Source: Bacteroidota bacterium (GTDB lineage Bacteria; Bacteroidota; Bacteroidia; Bacteroidales; Dysgonomonadaceae). Taken from it: a stretch of 64,000 bases of DNA. Location: assembly GCA_023437305.1 (NCBI GenBank), contig JAEZGN010000004.1:186001-250000 (forward strand), in the 5' to 3' direction. The notes under the pieces were generated by a model, which saw only the letters and a program-made list of their open reading frames with translations, ran no database searches and had not been told where the DNA came from. The position numbers and the translations under genes are program-made. Below are positions 1-8,162 of the stretch, piece after piece (the stretch's first letter is position 1; each line of letters begins with the position of its first letter).

Positions 1-662
1 CGATTTTCGATAGTCTGATACGAAATACACTTACTCGCATTCACCACTCTAGGCTTTACAATAGCCCTTGTAGGGCATGCATCCAAGCAGCGAGTACAGT
101 TTCCACACGATAAATTCAATGGAGTGTCGTATGTCAGCTCAAGATTGATAATCAATTCGCCCAGAAAGAAATAAGAACCCTTCTTCGGGATGATCAGCAA
201 CGAATTTTTTCCGATAAATCCCAATCCGGCCTTGGCTGCCCAATAACGTTCTAAGATTGGTGCTGTATCCACAAAAGCCCGTCCTTCGGTCGTTGGCTCT
301 AGGCTCTTAATGTAGTCTAATAACGTTTGTAGCTTGCTCTTCACCACATCGTGATAGTCTTTGCCATAGGCGTAATAAGCAAATTGAGGATTTTCTTGCG
401 GTTGCTTTGTTTCGGGGTAATAATTCAATGCGACACTGATCACCGAACGGGAACCTTCAACCAATAAAGTAGGGTCGCATCGTTTCTCCGAATTTCTAGC
501 CATATAATCCATATCGGCATGATATGAATGACTAATCCAGTCTTTAAAATGCTGTTGTTCCTCTACCTCTATTGGCTCAGCCTTACAAATCCCGCAAGCA
601 TCAAACCCCAGACTATAAGCATAATCTTTTATTTGTCGGGAGATATCTTCGGTTGCCAACAT
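1..662 (-). CDS. queG: Epoxyqueuosine reductase QueG, partial (C-terminus beyond left edge)
   Basis: Last step of queuosine synthesis: reduces epoxyqueuosine in tRNA using cobalamin and two [4Fe-4S] clusters, in the cytoplasm. Reading leftwards from ATG 660-662 the frame stays open to the window edge (about 220 codons). The N-terminus begins MLATEDISRQIKDYAYSLGF. Family motifs follow: a GKNSLLIIPKKGSYFLGE stretch, then the first cluster CGNCTRCLDACPT near residue 185, then a second-cluster region containing KCISYQTIEN. The start lies 1 nt after the stop of the upstream gene (664-1254), so the two are probably translationally coupled. The remaining Fe-S cysteines and C-terminus lie outside the window. 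Identification is firm. Confidence 0.93.
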   Translation of the reverse strand, partial: MLATEDISRQIKDYAYSLGFDACGICKAEPIEVEEQQHFKDWISHSYHADMDYMARNSEKRCDPTLLVEGSRSVISVALNYYPETKQPQENPQFAYYAYGKDYHDVVKSKLQTLLDYIKSLEPTTEGRAFVDTAPILERYWAAKAGLGFIGKNSLLIIPKKGSYFFLGELIINLELTYDTPLNLSCGNCTRCLDACPTRAIVKPRVVNASKCISYQTIEN

Positions 663-663
663 T

Positions 664-1254
664 TTACTTTTGGTATCTATCAACTCGCTTCAGCCCAAGA
701 TATTCATCCACAGTAGGATCTACGTAGATTTCCTCTTTCGTATTCTTATTTCTGAATACAACAAAGTCATGATCTTTAAACCACCCGCTCTTAGCATCTT
801 TAGTCATGTTGTTTCCAAAGAGGTACAGCTTGCCTTTCTTGGGCTTAGCCTCCCACTCCTTATCCATTCCAAACCTCTTGATAAGGTAAGTACCTACAGC
901 AGATGTAAAGGCAGCATAGCCTATATAATTAGCCTCTGTGGCAACAAAAAGCTTCTGCGGATCACTCTCCTGAGCATCAGAAGAAAAGTCCAATACTTTT
1001 GTAGTTATCTCCTGAGATAAGTCGATAATCTGCTCAATGCTTATAGTAGCATCTAATGCCTCATCGTTGGGTAGACTCTGATTGATGAATGTTGCCAAAT
1101 CACCTTCTTTTATATCATAAGATTTACGGCTTCCGCCATCTTCATATTTTACAGCCATGCGATAGATGTTTCCTCTAAACAAAAAGAGTAACACGACAAC
1201 AACCACAATAGCGGCAACAACTTTCAATAAATTACTATTAGTCTTCTTTTTCAT
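664..1254 (-). CDS. Membrane-anchored hypothetical protein upstream of queG
   Basis: 196 residues. A lysine-rich start is followed by one hydrophobic helix (about residues 9-27), so the rest probably faces the periplasm. I do not recognise the family with certainty. The second half has a transglutaminase-like layout: NYIGYAAFTSA where such proteins carry a catalytic Cys, then HDFVVF (possible His), then IYVDPT (possible Asp). The Cys position appears to be Tyr or Asn, so if the fold is right the enzyme would be inactive. That fold call is inference. The gene ends 1 nt before queG and probably heads the operon. A repeat with AAAAGTGACA units lies immediately upstream. Confidence 0.75.
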   Translation of the reverse strand: MKKKTNSNLLKVVAAIVVVVVLLFLFRGNIYRMAVKYEDGGSRKSYDIKEGDLATFINQSLPNDEALDATISIEQIIDLSQEITTKVLDFSSDAQESDPQKLFVATEANYIGYAAFTSAVGTYLIKRFGMDKEWEAKPKKGKLYLFGNNMTKDAKSGWFKDHDFVVFRNKNTKEEIYVDPTVDEYLGLKRVDRYQK

Positions 1255-1267
1255 ATTTTAATCACTA

Positions 1268-1440
1268 AAAAGTGACAATGTCACATAAAATTAAGAACCT
1301 AAAGAACAATACATTACAAGCAAAAGGTGACAAAAGTGACACTTTTCAGATCATTTTTATTTGTTACCTTTTTTTGTCATGCATCATCCTCTTTAATAGA
1401 TAAAAGTACAATTATTTTATTATATATGAGGTCTATACAG
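1268..1440. repeat. Dispersed intergenic repeat with AAAAGTGACA units, copy 1
   Basis: Between the GT2 gene and the start of the membrane-anchored unknown. AAAAGTGACA occurs at 1268-1277 and 1332-1341, and AAAGGTGACA at 1322-1331. GTGACAATGTCAC at 1272-1284 is a 6+1+6 palindrome, and AAAAGTGACACTTTT at 1332-1346 is a 7+1+7 palindrome. TTTGTTACC follows near 1360 and can pair with GGTGACAAA. The same 20-nt core recurs near 40587 and 62274, each time upstream of a minus-strand gene. Confidence 0.75.
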
Positions 1441-1446
1441 AAAAAT

Positions 1447-2352
1447 CTACTTTCCCAGCAGCCCTTTACTTACATACCATCTGAATTGTATCAGCTTCCA
1501 ACCCTTATTGGGAGATAACCTCAACGTATAAGCAAAAAACAAGACAATAGAGCCTGCCCATTTTTTACATTCAGCGAAAATTCTATTTTGATAAGTCTTG
1601 GATGATATCGATTTAGTACGAATACGTTCGCTTTTTCCGATAGAATAAGTTAGTTCCCTGAAGTGAGATTCTGTAAGTTTCTTTTCGGGTATATAATGAT
1701 GAATGCCCATTTGTGGGAGGTAATAAAATTTCTCACCACCTCTTGTCAGTCTGTCATAAAGGTCTTTCTCTTCAGCGCCGATCAGCCCTGTTCCCTTGCG
1801 TCCCAGTTCTACATTAAACAGTCCGTATTTATCAAATACTTCTTTTCTGAATGCCGAATTTCCACCTCCGGGATATTTACCGTTGCTGAAAGGTTTTATC
1901 TTATCTCCTTCGTACAGGGCTCCACCAATAAGCTGCTCGGTATAATGAGACAGCCACTTCGGTTTTTCTACTTCATATACAGGCACAATAGGCCCGCCAC
2001 ATGCCGATACGGTGGGGTGAGATTCGAAGAATGATTTTATGGACGAAAGATAGGATTCGAAGGCAGTAGCATCATCATCTACAAAAACAAGGATATCTCC
2101 CCTACTCTCCTGCACACCTCTGTTGCGTGCATACGAAAGTCCCTGTTGCGTTTCAAGAAAATATCGGAAATTAACACCCGGAAAGTCGTATCGAAACTGC
2201 TTACAAATACTTTCTGTAGAATCTGTACTGTTGTTATTCACCATAACTATTTCATAGTCGTGATATGGAATATTCTGTTGCGAAATACTTTTCAACGCAT
2301 TGTACAGATATTTCTCCCTATTGTATGTACAGAAAATAACAGATAGTTTCAT
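1447..2352 (-). CDS. Family 2 (GT2) glycosyltransferase
   Basis: 301 residues. The start MKLSVIFCTYNREKYLYNAL is the usual GT-A nucleotide-sugar-binding beginning. NNNSTDSTESI follows, and the metal-binding acidic motif FVDDDA has D92-D94. A later GRKGTGLIGAEEKDLYDRL stretch (ED motif) probably supplies the catalytic base, with IHHYIPEKK after it. No transmembrane anchor is seen apart from a hydrophobic segment near residue 270. The role is likely transfer of a sugar to a surface polysaccharide or lipid-linked glycan; the sugar and acceptor cannot be told from sequence. It stands alone on the minus strand. Confidence 0.9.
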   Translation of the reverse strand: MKLSVIFCTYNREKYLYNALKSISQQNIPYHDYEIVMVNNNSTDSTESICKQFRYDFPGVNFRYFLETQQGLSYARNRGVQESRGDILVFVDDDATAFESYLSSIKSFFESHPTVSACGGPIVPVYEVEKPKWLSHYTEQLIGGALYEGDKIKPFSNGKYPGGGNSAFRKEVFDKYGLFNVELGRKGTGLIGAEEKDLYDRLTRGGEKFYYLPQMGIHHYIPEKKLTESHFRELTYSIGKSERIRTKSISSKTYQNRIFAECKKWAGSIVLFFAYTLRLSPNKGWKLIQFRWYVSKGLLGK

Positions 2353-2428
2353 TTTTAGTTACAAATTACTAATCAGCTTTTTACAAATTGGCGTAGGGGT
2401 GTATTAAAAGTATTTTTTACTATTATTC

Positions 2429-2550
2429 TGTCATTGACTACACTTCGTTCCGTCGAACGTTGTTTCTGACCGAAGGGAAGGATCTCTTTCGAGACAAGAG
2501 ATGTTTGGCTCCGCCGATTTTCAATTCACTATCGTTCAACATGACAAGAG
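2429..2550. repeat. Degenerate palindromic intergenic repeat (TGTCAT...ATGACA type)
   Basis: Between the XRE gene and the GT2 gene. It begins with TGTCATTGACTACACTTCGT and ends with ATCGTTCAACATGACA, so the ends are inverted copies. Internal GGATCTC and GAGATGTTT form a second pairing. The right half, read in reverse, matches the start of the palindrome at 40725-40804 (TGTCATGTTGAACG). Such palindromes are common between genes in Bacteroidetes genomes (family knowledge). Confidence 0.6.
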
Positions 2551-2613
2551 AAAGTAACACTTTAATCGTATGATTTTACTTTTGACACACCTTCACATTT
2601 GGTATCCACTTAC

Positions 2614-3033
2614 TTATTTTCTTTCTTTCAACACTTCGTGTAATAAAGCAATAGCTTCTTCTTTCTCTTTCAGCATCCTCTCATACAAAGTGATCTTTTC
2701 ATCATACAACTGAACGACTTTATCGATTGGATTAAATGTAGGATATGAATTAAAAATAGCAGCGTTATCTTTAAAATCAGAGAAAGTACCTGAAAAAATA
2801 TTTATAGCCGTTCCTTGTTCCAATTCTGTAATTGCTTCAATAGGAATATCCAAAGCCTTTGCTATTTTTTGTAAGATATCCTGATCCAGTTTATCCTTTT
2901 TCTCATAGCCCGAAAGTGTAGCCTGCGACACTCCGATCTGGTCGGCAAGCACTTCCTGATTTACATTGCGCCACTCTCTCCAACGACGCACATTGAGACC
3001 ATGATTGCTCTTCTTTAAGGTTGTTTCTTCCAT
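2614..3033 (-). CDS. XRE-family HTH transcriptional regulator with C-terminal coiled coil
   Basis: 139 residues. A Cro/C1-type helix-turn-helix spans about residues 15-69, with NVRRWREWRNVNQEVLADQI, then GVSQATLSGYEKKDKLD and IAKALDIPIEAI. A linker is followed by a charged helix (about 105-139, LYDEKITLYERMLKEKEEA) that probably forms a coiled-coil dimer. Small XRE proteins of this shape are common in Bacteroidales and their targets are mostly unknown. It is monocistronic; a TATATTTG -7 box lies about 30 nt upstream of the ATG. No toxin or phage gene lies beside it, so a toxin-antitoxin or prophage role is not supported. Confidence 0.9.
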   Translation of the reverse strand: MEETTLKKSNHGLNVRRWREWRNVNQEVLADQIGVSQATLSGYEKKDKLDQDILQKIAKALDIPIEAITELEQGTAINIFSGTFSDFKDNAAIFNSYPTFNPIDKVVQLYDEKITLYERMLKEKEEAIALLHEVLKERK

Positions 3034-3062
3034 GTCTTTCTATTTATGAATTTGTTTAAATA

Positions 3063-3070
3063 CAAATATA
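3063..3070 (-). promoter_or_regulatory. -7 promoter box of the XRE regulator
   Basis: TATATTTG on the minus strand matches the Bacteroidetes -7 consensus TAnnTTTG, 30 nt upstream of the ATG at 3033. No clear TTTG box was seen at the usual spacing. Confidence 0.5.
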
Positions 3071-3182
3071 AGCCGATTTTATCTCCTTTTATCAGAAATT
3101 CTATCTGAAAAGTAAGATCAGAGCACGACCATAGGAATGCACCCGATTTCCTCACAGAATATCAATATATAGAGACAGGTTG

Positions 3183-5708
3183 CTACTCATCCTTTCTCTT
3201 CAAAACAAAAGGTCTTATAATTATGCCGATCAACAGCAAAACAAGTACTGCCGAAGAGGCTGTTGCCACATGGCGGCTATTATAATATCCTTGAGGCTCA
3301 AACTTGAATATAATTTCATGCTCTCCTGCCGGTATACGCATTGCCCGCAATGTCCAGTCGGCACGGAAGTGAGGCACTTCCTTTCCATCAACATAAGCTT
3401 GCCAACCATTCGAGAAATAAATCTCAGAAAGTACGGCTAGTTGCTCTGACGCAGCCTTTGTTTTGTAAGTGAGCTCATCCGGCTTATATGATACAAGTTC
3501 TATTGTAGCTGTAGAGTCGGGGGTAATTTTTAGTCCCGACAGTTCGCTTTCGAAACGCTTATCCACAACGGCTGTTGTGTGCGGATCTAAAGTATTGATT
3601 GCCGCTATTTCTTCGTCAGCATTATTTACCAACTTGTATTCATTTACAAACCAAGCGTTGCCCATTGCATTCGGATTTACCAATGGTGGTTGTTCAGGAT
3701 GATATATTACGTATTTTGCATTCAACATATTCAGTGCTTTCGTTTTATTAAACGATGCCATGATTGTATCTATATTTTGCGAACTGAATGTACCGATGAT
3801 CTGATTAACTTCACCATCCAGACGGCTATCGATCAATTCCTGATAACGTTTCAGTTTGGCTGCATGATAGCCTCCAATAGATTTATGATAATAAGAAGTC
3901 GTTGTTTCCGCAAACGGATTATTGAGATTCAAAACCCTGTAGGAAGGGTGTTGATCTTTCAAGATAGCTTGATCGGCTACCGACGGAGAAAACGTTTCTG
4001 TTTTGTAGGTGCTTTTAGCCACAAAGTTATTCTCATTCAAATAGCGTTTGTCAATTCCCCACAAATCAATCAAGACTAAAACGGCAAGCCCCAGCGAACC
4101 GTATATTGTCATTTTCTTTGTATCAACCTTCGTCCGAAGAGAGAAATACAAGATTGCTGCGCCCAACAAAACAAACACCAAAGAGCGTAAAGCATCGGAC
4201 GACATCAAGTCTTGACGATCGGCTAGCAATGCATTATAATACCATTCAGGAACCTGTGCTTTCCATTGTGCATCTGCACCCGAAGTGAAATTGAAGAATG
4301 CTCCCGGTGCTATCCAAAGGATAAGACAAAGACCACCAACTACGCCTAACGATATATAAAGTGCTTTCTTAAGTTTCTTTTTATCTATTTCTCCCGAGAA
4401 GAATTCTTTTATTCCCCACACGGCAACCATAACAATAGTGAGTGCAGGCACTACCAAAGCCGTAGACACCGCCCTGAATTTACTATAGAGCGGGAAGTGA
4501 TAGAAAAACCAGTCGTTGAACCATTCCAGATTTTTACCCCAAGCCAGCAATATGAAAAAGATAGTAGCCACGAGTAAACCCCATTTTACATTGCTTCTTA
4601 TAATGATCATACCCAACAGGAACAAGAAACAAACGATTGCTCCCAGATATACAGTTCCCTGAGTAAACGGCTGGTCGCCCCAATACTGAGGAATGCGTGA
4701 CACCTGATTGGCAAATTCGGCAGGAATTTCTCCCGATTGCACTTTCTGAGTCAATACTTTTATACTCTGAGCATCTTTGTCATAAGGCTTCGATTCTCCC
4801 CCATACAGATTAGGAACAAGGAATGTGAATGTTTCCGCTTTGCCATAGCTCCACCCAAAAGCATAATCTTTGTCGAGTCCTGTCGATTGCTTTTCCGACT
4901 CGGACTTCGGCGAAGTCAATTCAGACTTTCCACGGGTACTTTCTCGTGCCATTTCCATATTGCCGTATATATTCCCCAGATTAGCCAACACAGCCAAAGC
5001 CACAGCGATAATCATCGCGCCGCACGACATAAGGAATGACTTATAATTCTTTTTTGAGAGCACCTCTACTGCATATGTAATGAAGAGTATAACACTGAGC
5101 AGACCTGTATAATAAGTTACCTGCAAGTGATTACTTTTTATTTGTAGAGCCAGCCCCAAACCGACCAATACACTACCAAGCAGGATCTTATTCTTGAACA
5201 ACGACATAAATCCTGCCACTATCAGCGGCATATATGCCAGTGCCCATGCTTTGGTCACGTGCCCGGCGTTGAGTATAACAATATTGTAAGATGACAGGGA
5301 ATAAGCTACAGCCCCCAATATAGCGACTGCCGGACTCAATCCCATCAAGCAAAATAAGATATAAGCCATGAGCATACCTGCAAAAACAGGTCCTGCCGTG
5401 GTGTTACCCAATGCTTTTACAGGAGCTTCGAGATAGTCAAGAAAATTTGGACTGCCTCCATGCACACCTATCTGATACGCTGGCATACCGGAGAACATCG
5501 AGCCTGTCCATGCCGAAGTCTTACCCTCATTATAGTAATAGTCACTAATTTCCTTTGCTGAACCCTGATATTGGGTTACATCGTGCTGCGACAATACTTT
5601 ACCTTGCAACATAGGGCTAAAATATGCCATTGTTATAAATAAAAATGCAACCACTGCAATTATATGTGGCAACAACATCTTCACCAAAGACTGCTCTTTT
5701 TTTATCAT
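3183..5708 (-). CDS. YfhO-family polytopic membrane protein
   Basis: 841 residues with roughly a dozen membrane helices (first at about 12-30) and one close to the C-terminus (about 812-832). The first loop carries LSQHDVTQYQGSAKEIS, the acidic loop typical of GT-C-like proteins. A soluble region after about residue 560 ends with a beta-rich domain (YFSNGWQAYVDGKEVPHF), typical of YfhO. In Firmicutes YfhO is linked to glycosylation of lipoteichoic acid; in Bacteroidetes the substrate is unknown, so only a lipid-linked sugar transferase is inferred. It follows the methyltransferase by 1 nt and ends the HAD-methyltransferase-YfhO operon. Confidence 0.88.
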   Translation of the reverse strand: MIKKEQSLVKMLLPHIIAVVAFLFITMAYFSPMLQGKVLSQHDVTQYQGSAKEISDYYYNEGKTSAWTGSMFSGMPAYQIGVHGGSPNFLDYLEAPVKALGNTTAGPVFAGMLMAYILFCLMGLSPAVAILGAVAYSLSSYNIVILNAGHVTKAWALAYMPLIVAGFMSLFKNKILLGSVLVGLGLALQIKSNHLQVTYYTGLLSVILFITYAVEVLSKKNYKSFLMSCGAMIIAVALAVLANLGNIYGNMEMARESTRGKSELTSPKSESEKQSTGLDKDYAFGWSYGKAETFTFLVPNLYGGESKPYDKDAQSIKVLTQKVQSGEIPAEFANQVSRIPQYWGDQPFTQGTVYLGAIVCFLFLLGMIIIRSNVKWGLLVATIFFILLAWGKNLEWFNDWFFYHFPLYSKFRAVSTALVVPALTIVMVAVWGIKEFFSGEIDKKKLKKALYISLGVVGGLCLILWIAPGAFFNFTSGADAQWKAQVPEWYYNALLADRQDLMSSDALRSLVFVLLGAAILYFSLRTKVDTKKMTIYGSLGLAVLVLIDLWGIDKRYLNENNFVAKSTYKTETFSPSVADQAILKDQHPSYRVLNLNNPFAETTTSYYHKSIGGYHAAKLKRYQELIDSRLDGEVNQIIGTFSSQNIDTIMASFNKTKALNMLNAKYVIYHPEQPPLVNPNAMGNAWFVNEYKLVNNADEEIAAINTLDPHTTAVVDKRFESELSGLKITPDSTATIELVSYKPDELTYKTKAASEQLAVLSEIYFSNGWQAYVDGKEVPHFRADWTLRAMRIPAGEHEIIFKFEPQGYYNSRHVATASSAVLVLLLIGIIIRPFVLKRKDE

Positions 5709-5709
5709 C

Positions 5710-6633
5710 TTATTTTGTGTTTGTTATTTTCTTCTTTAATATATAAATCAACGAACTACTGCCATTTTTATTCCTCAAGGTACGTAAGAAATAAACGCCA
5801 CCTCGAATCAATCCTCGTACACTGGCAAACGAATGTCCCATATTTTTCTCACTCAGCATAGATATATAGAAGGCATCAAAATACATCGGTTTCACTTCTA
5901 TAATTTCGAATTGATGCCTGTTTGCTATGCGCTGAAAATCGGAACTAGAGAAATGCCATAGATGGCGGGGCACATCGTAGGCAGCCCAATATTCTTTATA
6001 GTATCTTGCATCAAACGATTCTTTATTAGGCAAAGCGATAACGAGAGTACCGTCATCTTTCAATATTTTTTGTAGATAGTCCAGTACACTATTCAGATGT
6101 TCGAGATGCTCCAGCACATGCCACATCGTAATCACATCTTTTGTCTGGCAGGGAATTTCGTAAAGATATTCAGAATCCTGACAGTCTATGCCGAATTTTT
6201 GTTTTGCATACTTTCTGGCTGATGCCGATTTCTCGATGCCTGTTACAATCCATTTCAGTTCTTTCATCCGATTCAGGAAGTAACCGGTTCCTGAACCTAT
6301 ATCAAGCAACATCCCTTTTTTACTGCCCGCGCACTTGGTAACTAGCTTCGACTTCGATTTCAAAGCTATCTTACGAGCCAGATGGTACAGACTGTTTATT
6401 ATTCCCCGATTTGTATCCGAGTGTGAAATATATTCAGGTGCTTCGTAGTATTTTCCGATTTCATTTTCGACAGGAAAATCCTGAGTAAAAGCAAAACCAC
6501 ATCCATTACATTTATTGATTTCAAAGACTTCCTGTGTTGTAAGATAATCTTTACAGGATAGAAAAGGGTCAATTCCACGACTTCCGCAGACAGGACAAAT
6601 TACAGTATGAACTTTCTTTATAGAGCTCTCCAT
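5710..6633 (-). CDS. Class I SAM-dependent methyltransferase with N-terminal zinc ribbon
   Basis: 307 residues. The N-terminus holds a treble-cleft or ribbon motif, C13-P-V-C16 and C42-N-G-C45. The Rossmann methyltransferase core follows: LLDIGSGTGYFL (SAM-binding motif I), VTGIEKSASARKYAKQ and MWHVLEHLEHLNSVLDYL, then LVIALPNKESFDARYY. This architecture (Methyltransf_23 with a zinc ribbon) is usual in O-antigen, capsule and surface-glycan loci. It sits 5 nt after the HAD gene and 1 nt before yfhO, so all three are probably co-transcribed and may act on a surface glycan. The exact acceptor is unknown. Confidence 0.88.
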   Translation of the reverse strand: MESSIKKVHTVICPVCGSRGIDPFLSCKDYLTTQEVFEINKCNGCGFAFTQDFPVENEIGKYYEAPEYISHSDTNRGIINSLYHLARKIALKSKSKLVTKCAGSKKGMLLDIGSGTGYFLNRMKELKWIVTGIEKSASARKYAKQKFGIDCQDSEYLYEIPCQTKDVITMWHVLEHLEHLNSVLDYLQKILKDDGTLVIALPNKESFDARYYKEYWAAYDVPRHLWHFSSSDFQRIANRHQFEIIEVKPMYFDAFYISMLSEKNMGHSFASVRGLIRGGVYFLRTLRNKNGSSSLIYILKKKITNTK

Positions 6634-6638
6634 TTTCT

Positions 6639-7298
6639 TTATAATACAAATTGCGTTCTATCTACTTCATCAAAACTTTTAATTATCTGGCAATCCGACC
6701 AGTCTGTATAATCGTCATCATTTGAGTTTACAACAATTATTTTTCCGGCTTTTGCATTTCGTGCAGATTGCAATCCGGCTACAGCATCTTCGAATATAAT
6801 GACATCTTCAGGTTGTTTATCTATAATAGCCAGAGCATTGTGATATATCTGAGGATCGGGTTTTCCTTTTATCTTTCCGTTGTTATAAACAACCTTATCG
6901 TATTCGAACCATCGGGTAAGAGGAAGATGCTCGAAATAAAAATCGAGATTCTCTTTCCCTGAGGCAGTGGCAATAGTAAATGGTATCCGGTTATCTTTCA
7001 GGAAGTCCAGAAAATCAGAAGCCCCGGGTGCTAATTGCATATCGGTTTGCAAACATAGGTCCTGATACAGTCCTTCTTTTTCAAGCACATATTTTTGAAT
7101 CTCAACGTCAGACAAGGGCTTATTAAATAATTCGATAAATAAATCTTTATTGTTTTTACCGTGCATCTTCTTAAACTTGTCCTCATCGGATAAAAACAAA
7201 CTATGTTTAGTCAGAAATATATCCCATGCTTTATTATGCAGCTTAGTATCCCAAAATAATGTTCCGTTAAAATCAAATATTACTCCCGAAAAAAGCAT
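6639..7298 (-). CDS. HAD-superfamily hydrolase (beta-phosphoglucomutase-like), DxN variant
   Basis: 219 residues from ATG 7296-7298. The HAD motifs are FDFNGTLFWD (motif I, nucleophile D9), TIATASGKENLDFY (motif II) with a downstream KGKPDPQIY lysine, and IIFEDAVAGLQSARNA (motif III). The cap is helical, as in subfamily IA. Motif I reads DFN rather than DFD, so the usual second Asp (general acid/base) is Asn. A longer GTG start at 7325 exists, but the -7 box TACATTTG at 7325-7332 overlaps it, which makes that start unlikely. First gene of an operon with the methyltransferase and YfhO. Substrate unknown, probably a small phosphosugar. Confidence 0.85.
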   Translation of the reverse strand: MLFSGVIFDFNGTLFWDTKLHNKAWDIFLTKHSLFLSDEDKFKKMHGKNNKDLFIELFNKPLSDVEIQKYVLEKEGLYQDLCLQTDMQLAPGASDFLDFLKDNRIPFTIATASGKENLDFYFEHLPLTRWFEYDKVVYNNGKIKGKPDPQIYHNALAIIDKQPEDVIIFEDAVAGLQSARNAKAGKIIVVNSNDDDYTDWSDCQIIKSFDEVDRTQFVL

Positions 7299-7324
7299 TA
7301 TACCATTTGTTAAGAATTCAGCCA

Positions 7325-7332
7325 CAAATGTA
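7325..7332 (-). promoter_or_regulatory. -7 promoter box of the HAD/methyltransferase/YfhO operon
   Basis: TACATTTG on the minus strand fits TAnnTTTG and lies 26 nt upstream of ATG 7298. It overlaps an alternative GTG start at 7325 and therefore argues for the ATG. Confidence 0.5.
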
Positions 7333-7407
7333 CGAAATACTTAGATATATAGATATTTGAAGAGATAACTATTATTATTTTTATACAATTCATCAAAACA
7401 TTTGCTT

Positions 7408-7415
7408 TAACTTTG
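7408..7415 (+). promoter_or_regulatory. -7 promoter box of the nitroreductase gene
   Basis: TAACTTTG fits the TAnnTTTG consensus, 57 nt upstream of the ATG at 7473. No good -33 TTTG was found. Confidence 0.5.
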
Positions 7416-7472
7416 ACGTTAGAGTAACAAAGCTAACTATAGTATTTAGACACTAATTAAATAAAATAAACA

Positions 7473-8075
7473 ATGAAAAAGAATCTTAAAGAAGCAATAG
7501 AAGGTCGTAGAACATATTACGCTATCAATGACAAGAGCCCTATTTCAGATGATCAGATAAAAGAAATTATAGACTTCGCAGTTTTGCATGTTCCATCATC
7601 ATTCAACTCGCAATCTACAAGGGTAGTTCTCCTGTTGAATGACAATCACAAGAAACTATGGGATATCGTAAAATCGGTATTGAAGAAGCTTGTTTCACCT
7701 GAAGCTTTTCCGGCTACAGAAGCGAAGATAGACGGCGCATTTGCTGCCGGACACGGAACCATACTTTTTTATGAAGATACAGATGTTGTAAAAGGCTTGC
7801 AAGATGCATTCCCTGCATACAGCGAAAATTTCCCTGTATGGTCTCAGCATACATCGGCAATGCACCAGTTTGCTATTTGGACAATGCTCGAAGAAGCCGG
7901 ATTAGGCGCATCACTGCAACATTACAATCCGATAATTGATGAAGAAGTAGCCAAAGCATTCAATATCAACCCTAAATGGAAACTGATAGCTCAAATGCCT
8001 TTTGGTACACCAACAAGCGAACCGGGGAAGAAAGAATTCCAACCGCTAGAAAGCAGAGTAGTAGTATTTAAATAA
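7473..8075 (+). CDS. Nitroreductase family protein (Frm2/HCN-type)
   Basis: 200 residues, FMN-dependent NAD(P)H oxidoreductase fold. The N-terminus EAIEGRRTYYAINDKSPISD is the canonical R-R-(S/T)-Y FMN-phosphate motif. VPSSFNSQSTRVVLL and LEEAGLGASLQHYNPIID are the other FMN-contacting stretches, and QMPFGTPTSEPGKKEFQPLE is the conserved C-terminal segment. The length and the QHTSAMHQFAIW segment match the Frm2-like branch, small single-domain enzymes of redox or stress responses rather than the classical NfsA/NfsB branch. Single gene with its own promoter, followed by a strong hairpin shared with the converging tyrosine phenol-lyase gene. The natural substrate is unknown. Confidence 0.9.
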   Translation: MKKNLKEAIEGRRTYYAINDKSPISDDQIKEIIDFAVLHVPSSFNSQSTRVVLLLNDNHKKLWDIVKSVLKKLVSPEAFPATEAKIDGAFAAGHGTILFYEDTDVVKGLQDAFPAYSENFPVWSQHTSAMHQFAIWTMLEEAGLGASLQHYNPIIDEEVAKAFNINPKWKLIAQMPFGTPTSEPGKKEFQPLESRVVVFK

Positions 8076-8102
8076 AAAGAATAAGATCATTCTTATCGAA
8101 CA

Positions 8103-8131
8103 AAAGGGAGCGGTTTTTTACTGCTCCCTTT
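8103..8131 (+). terminator. Bidirectional terminator between nitroreductase and tyrosine phenol-lyase
   Basis: AAAGGGAGC pairs with GCTCCCTTT around a T-rich loop. It lies between two converging genes, 27 nt after the nitroreductase stop. Confidence 0.75.
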
Positions 8132-8162
8132 GTTTATATAACTTAAGATCAAAATCTGTTTA

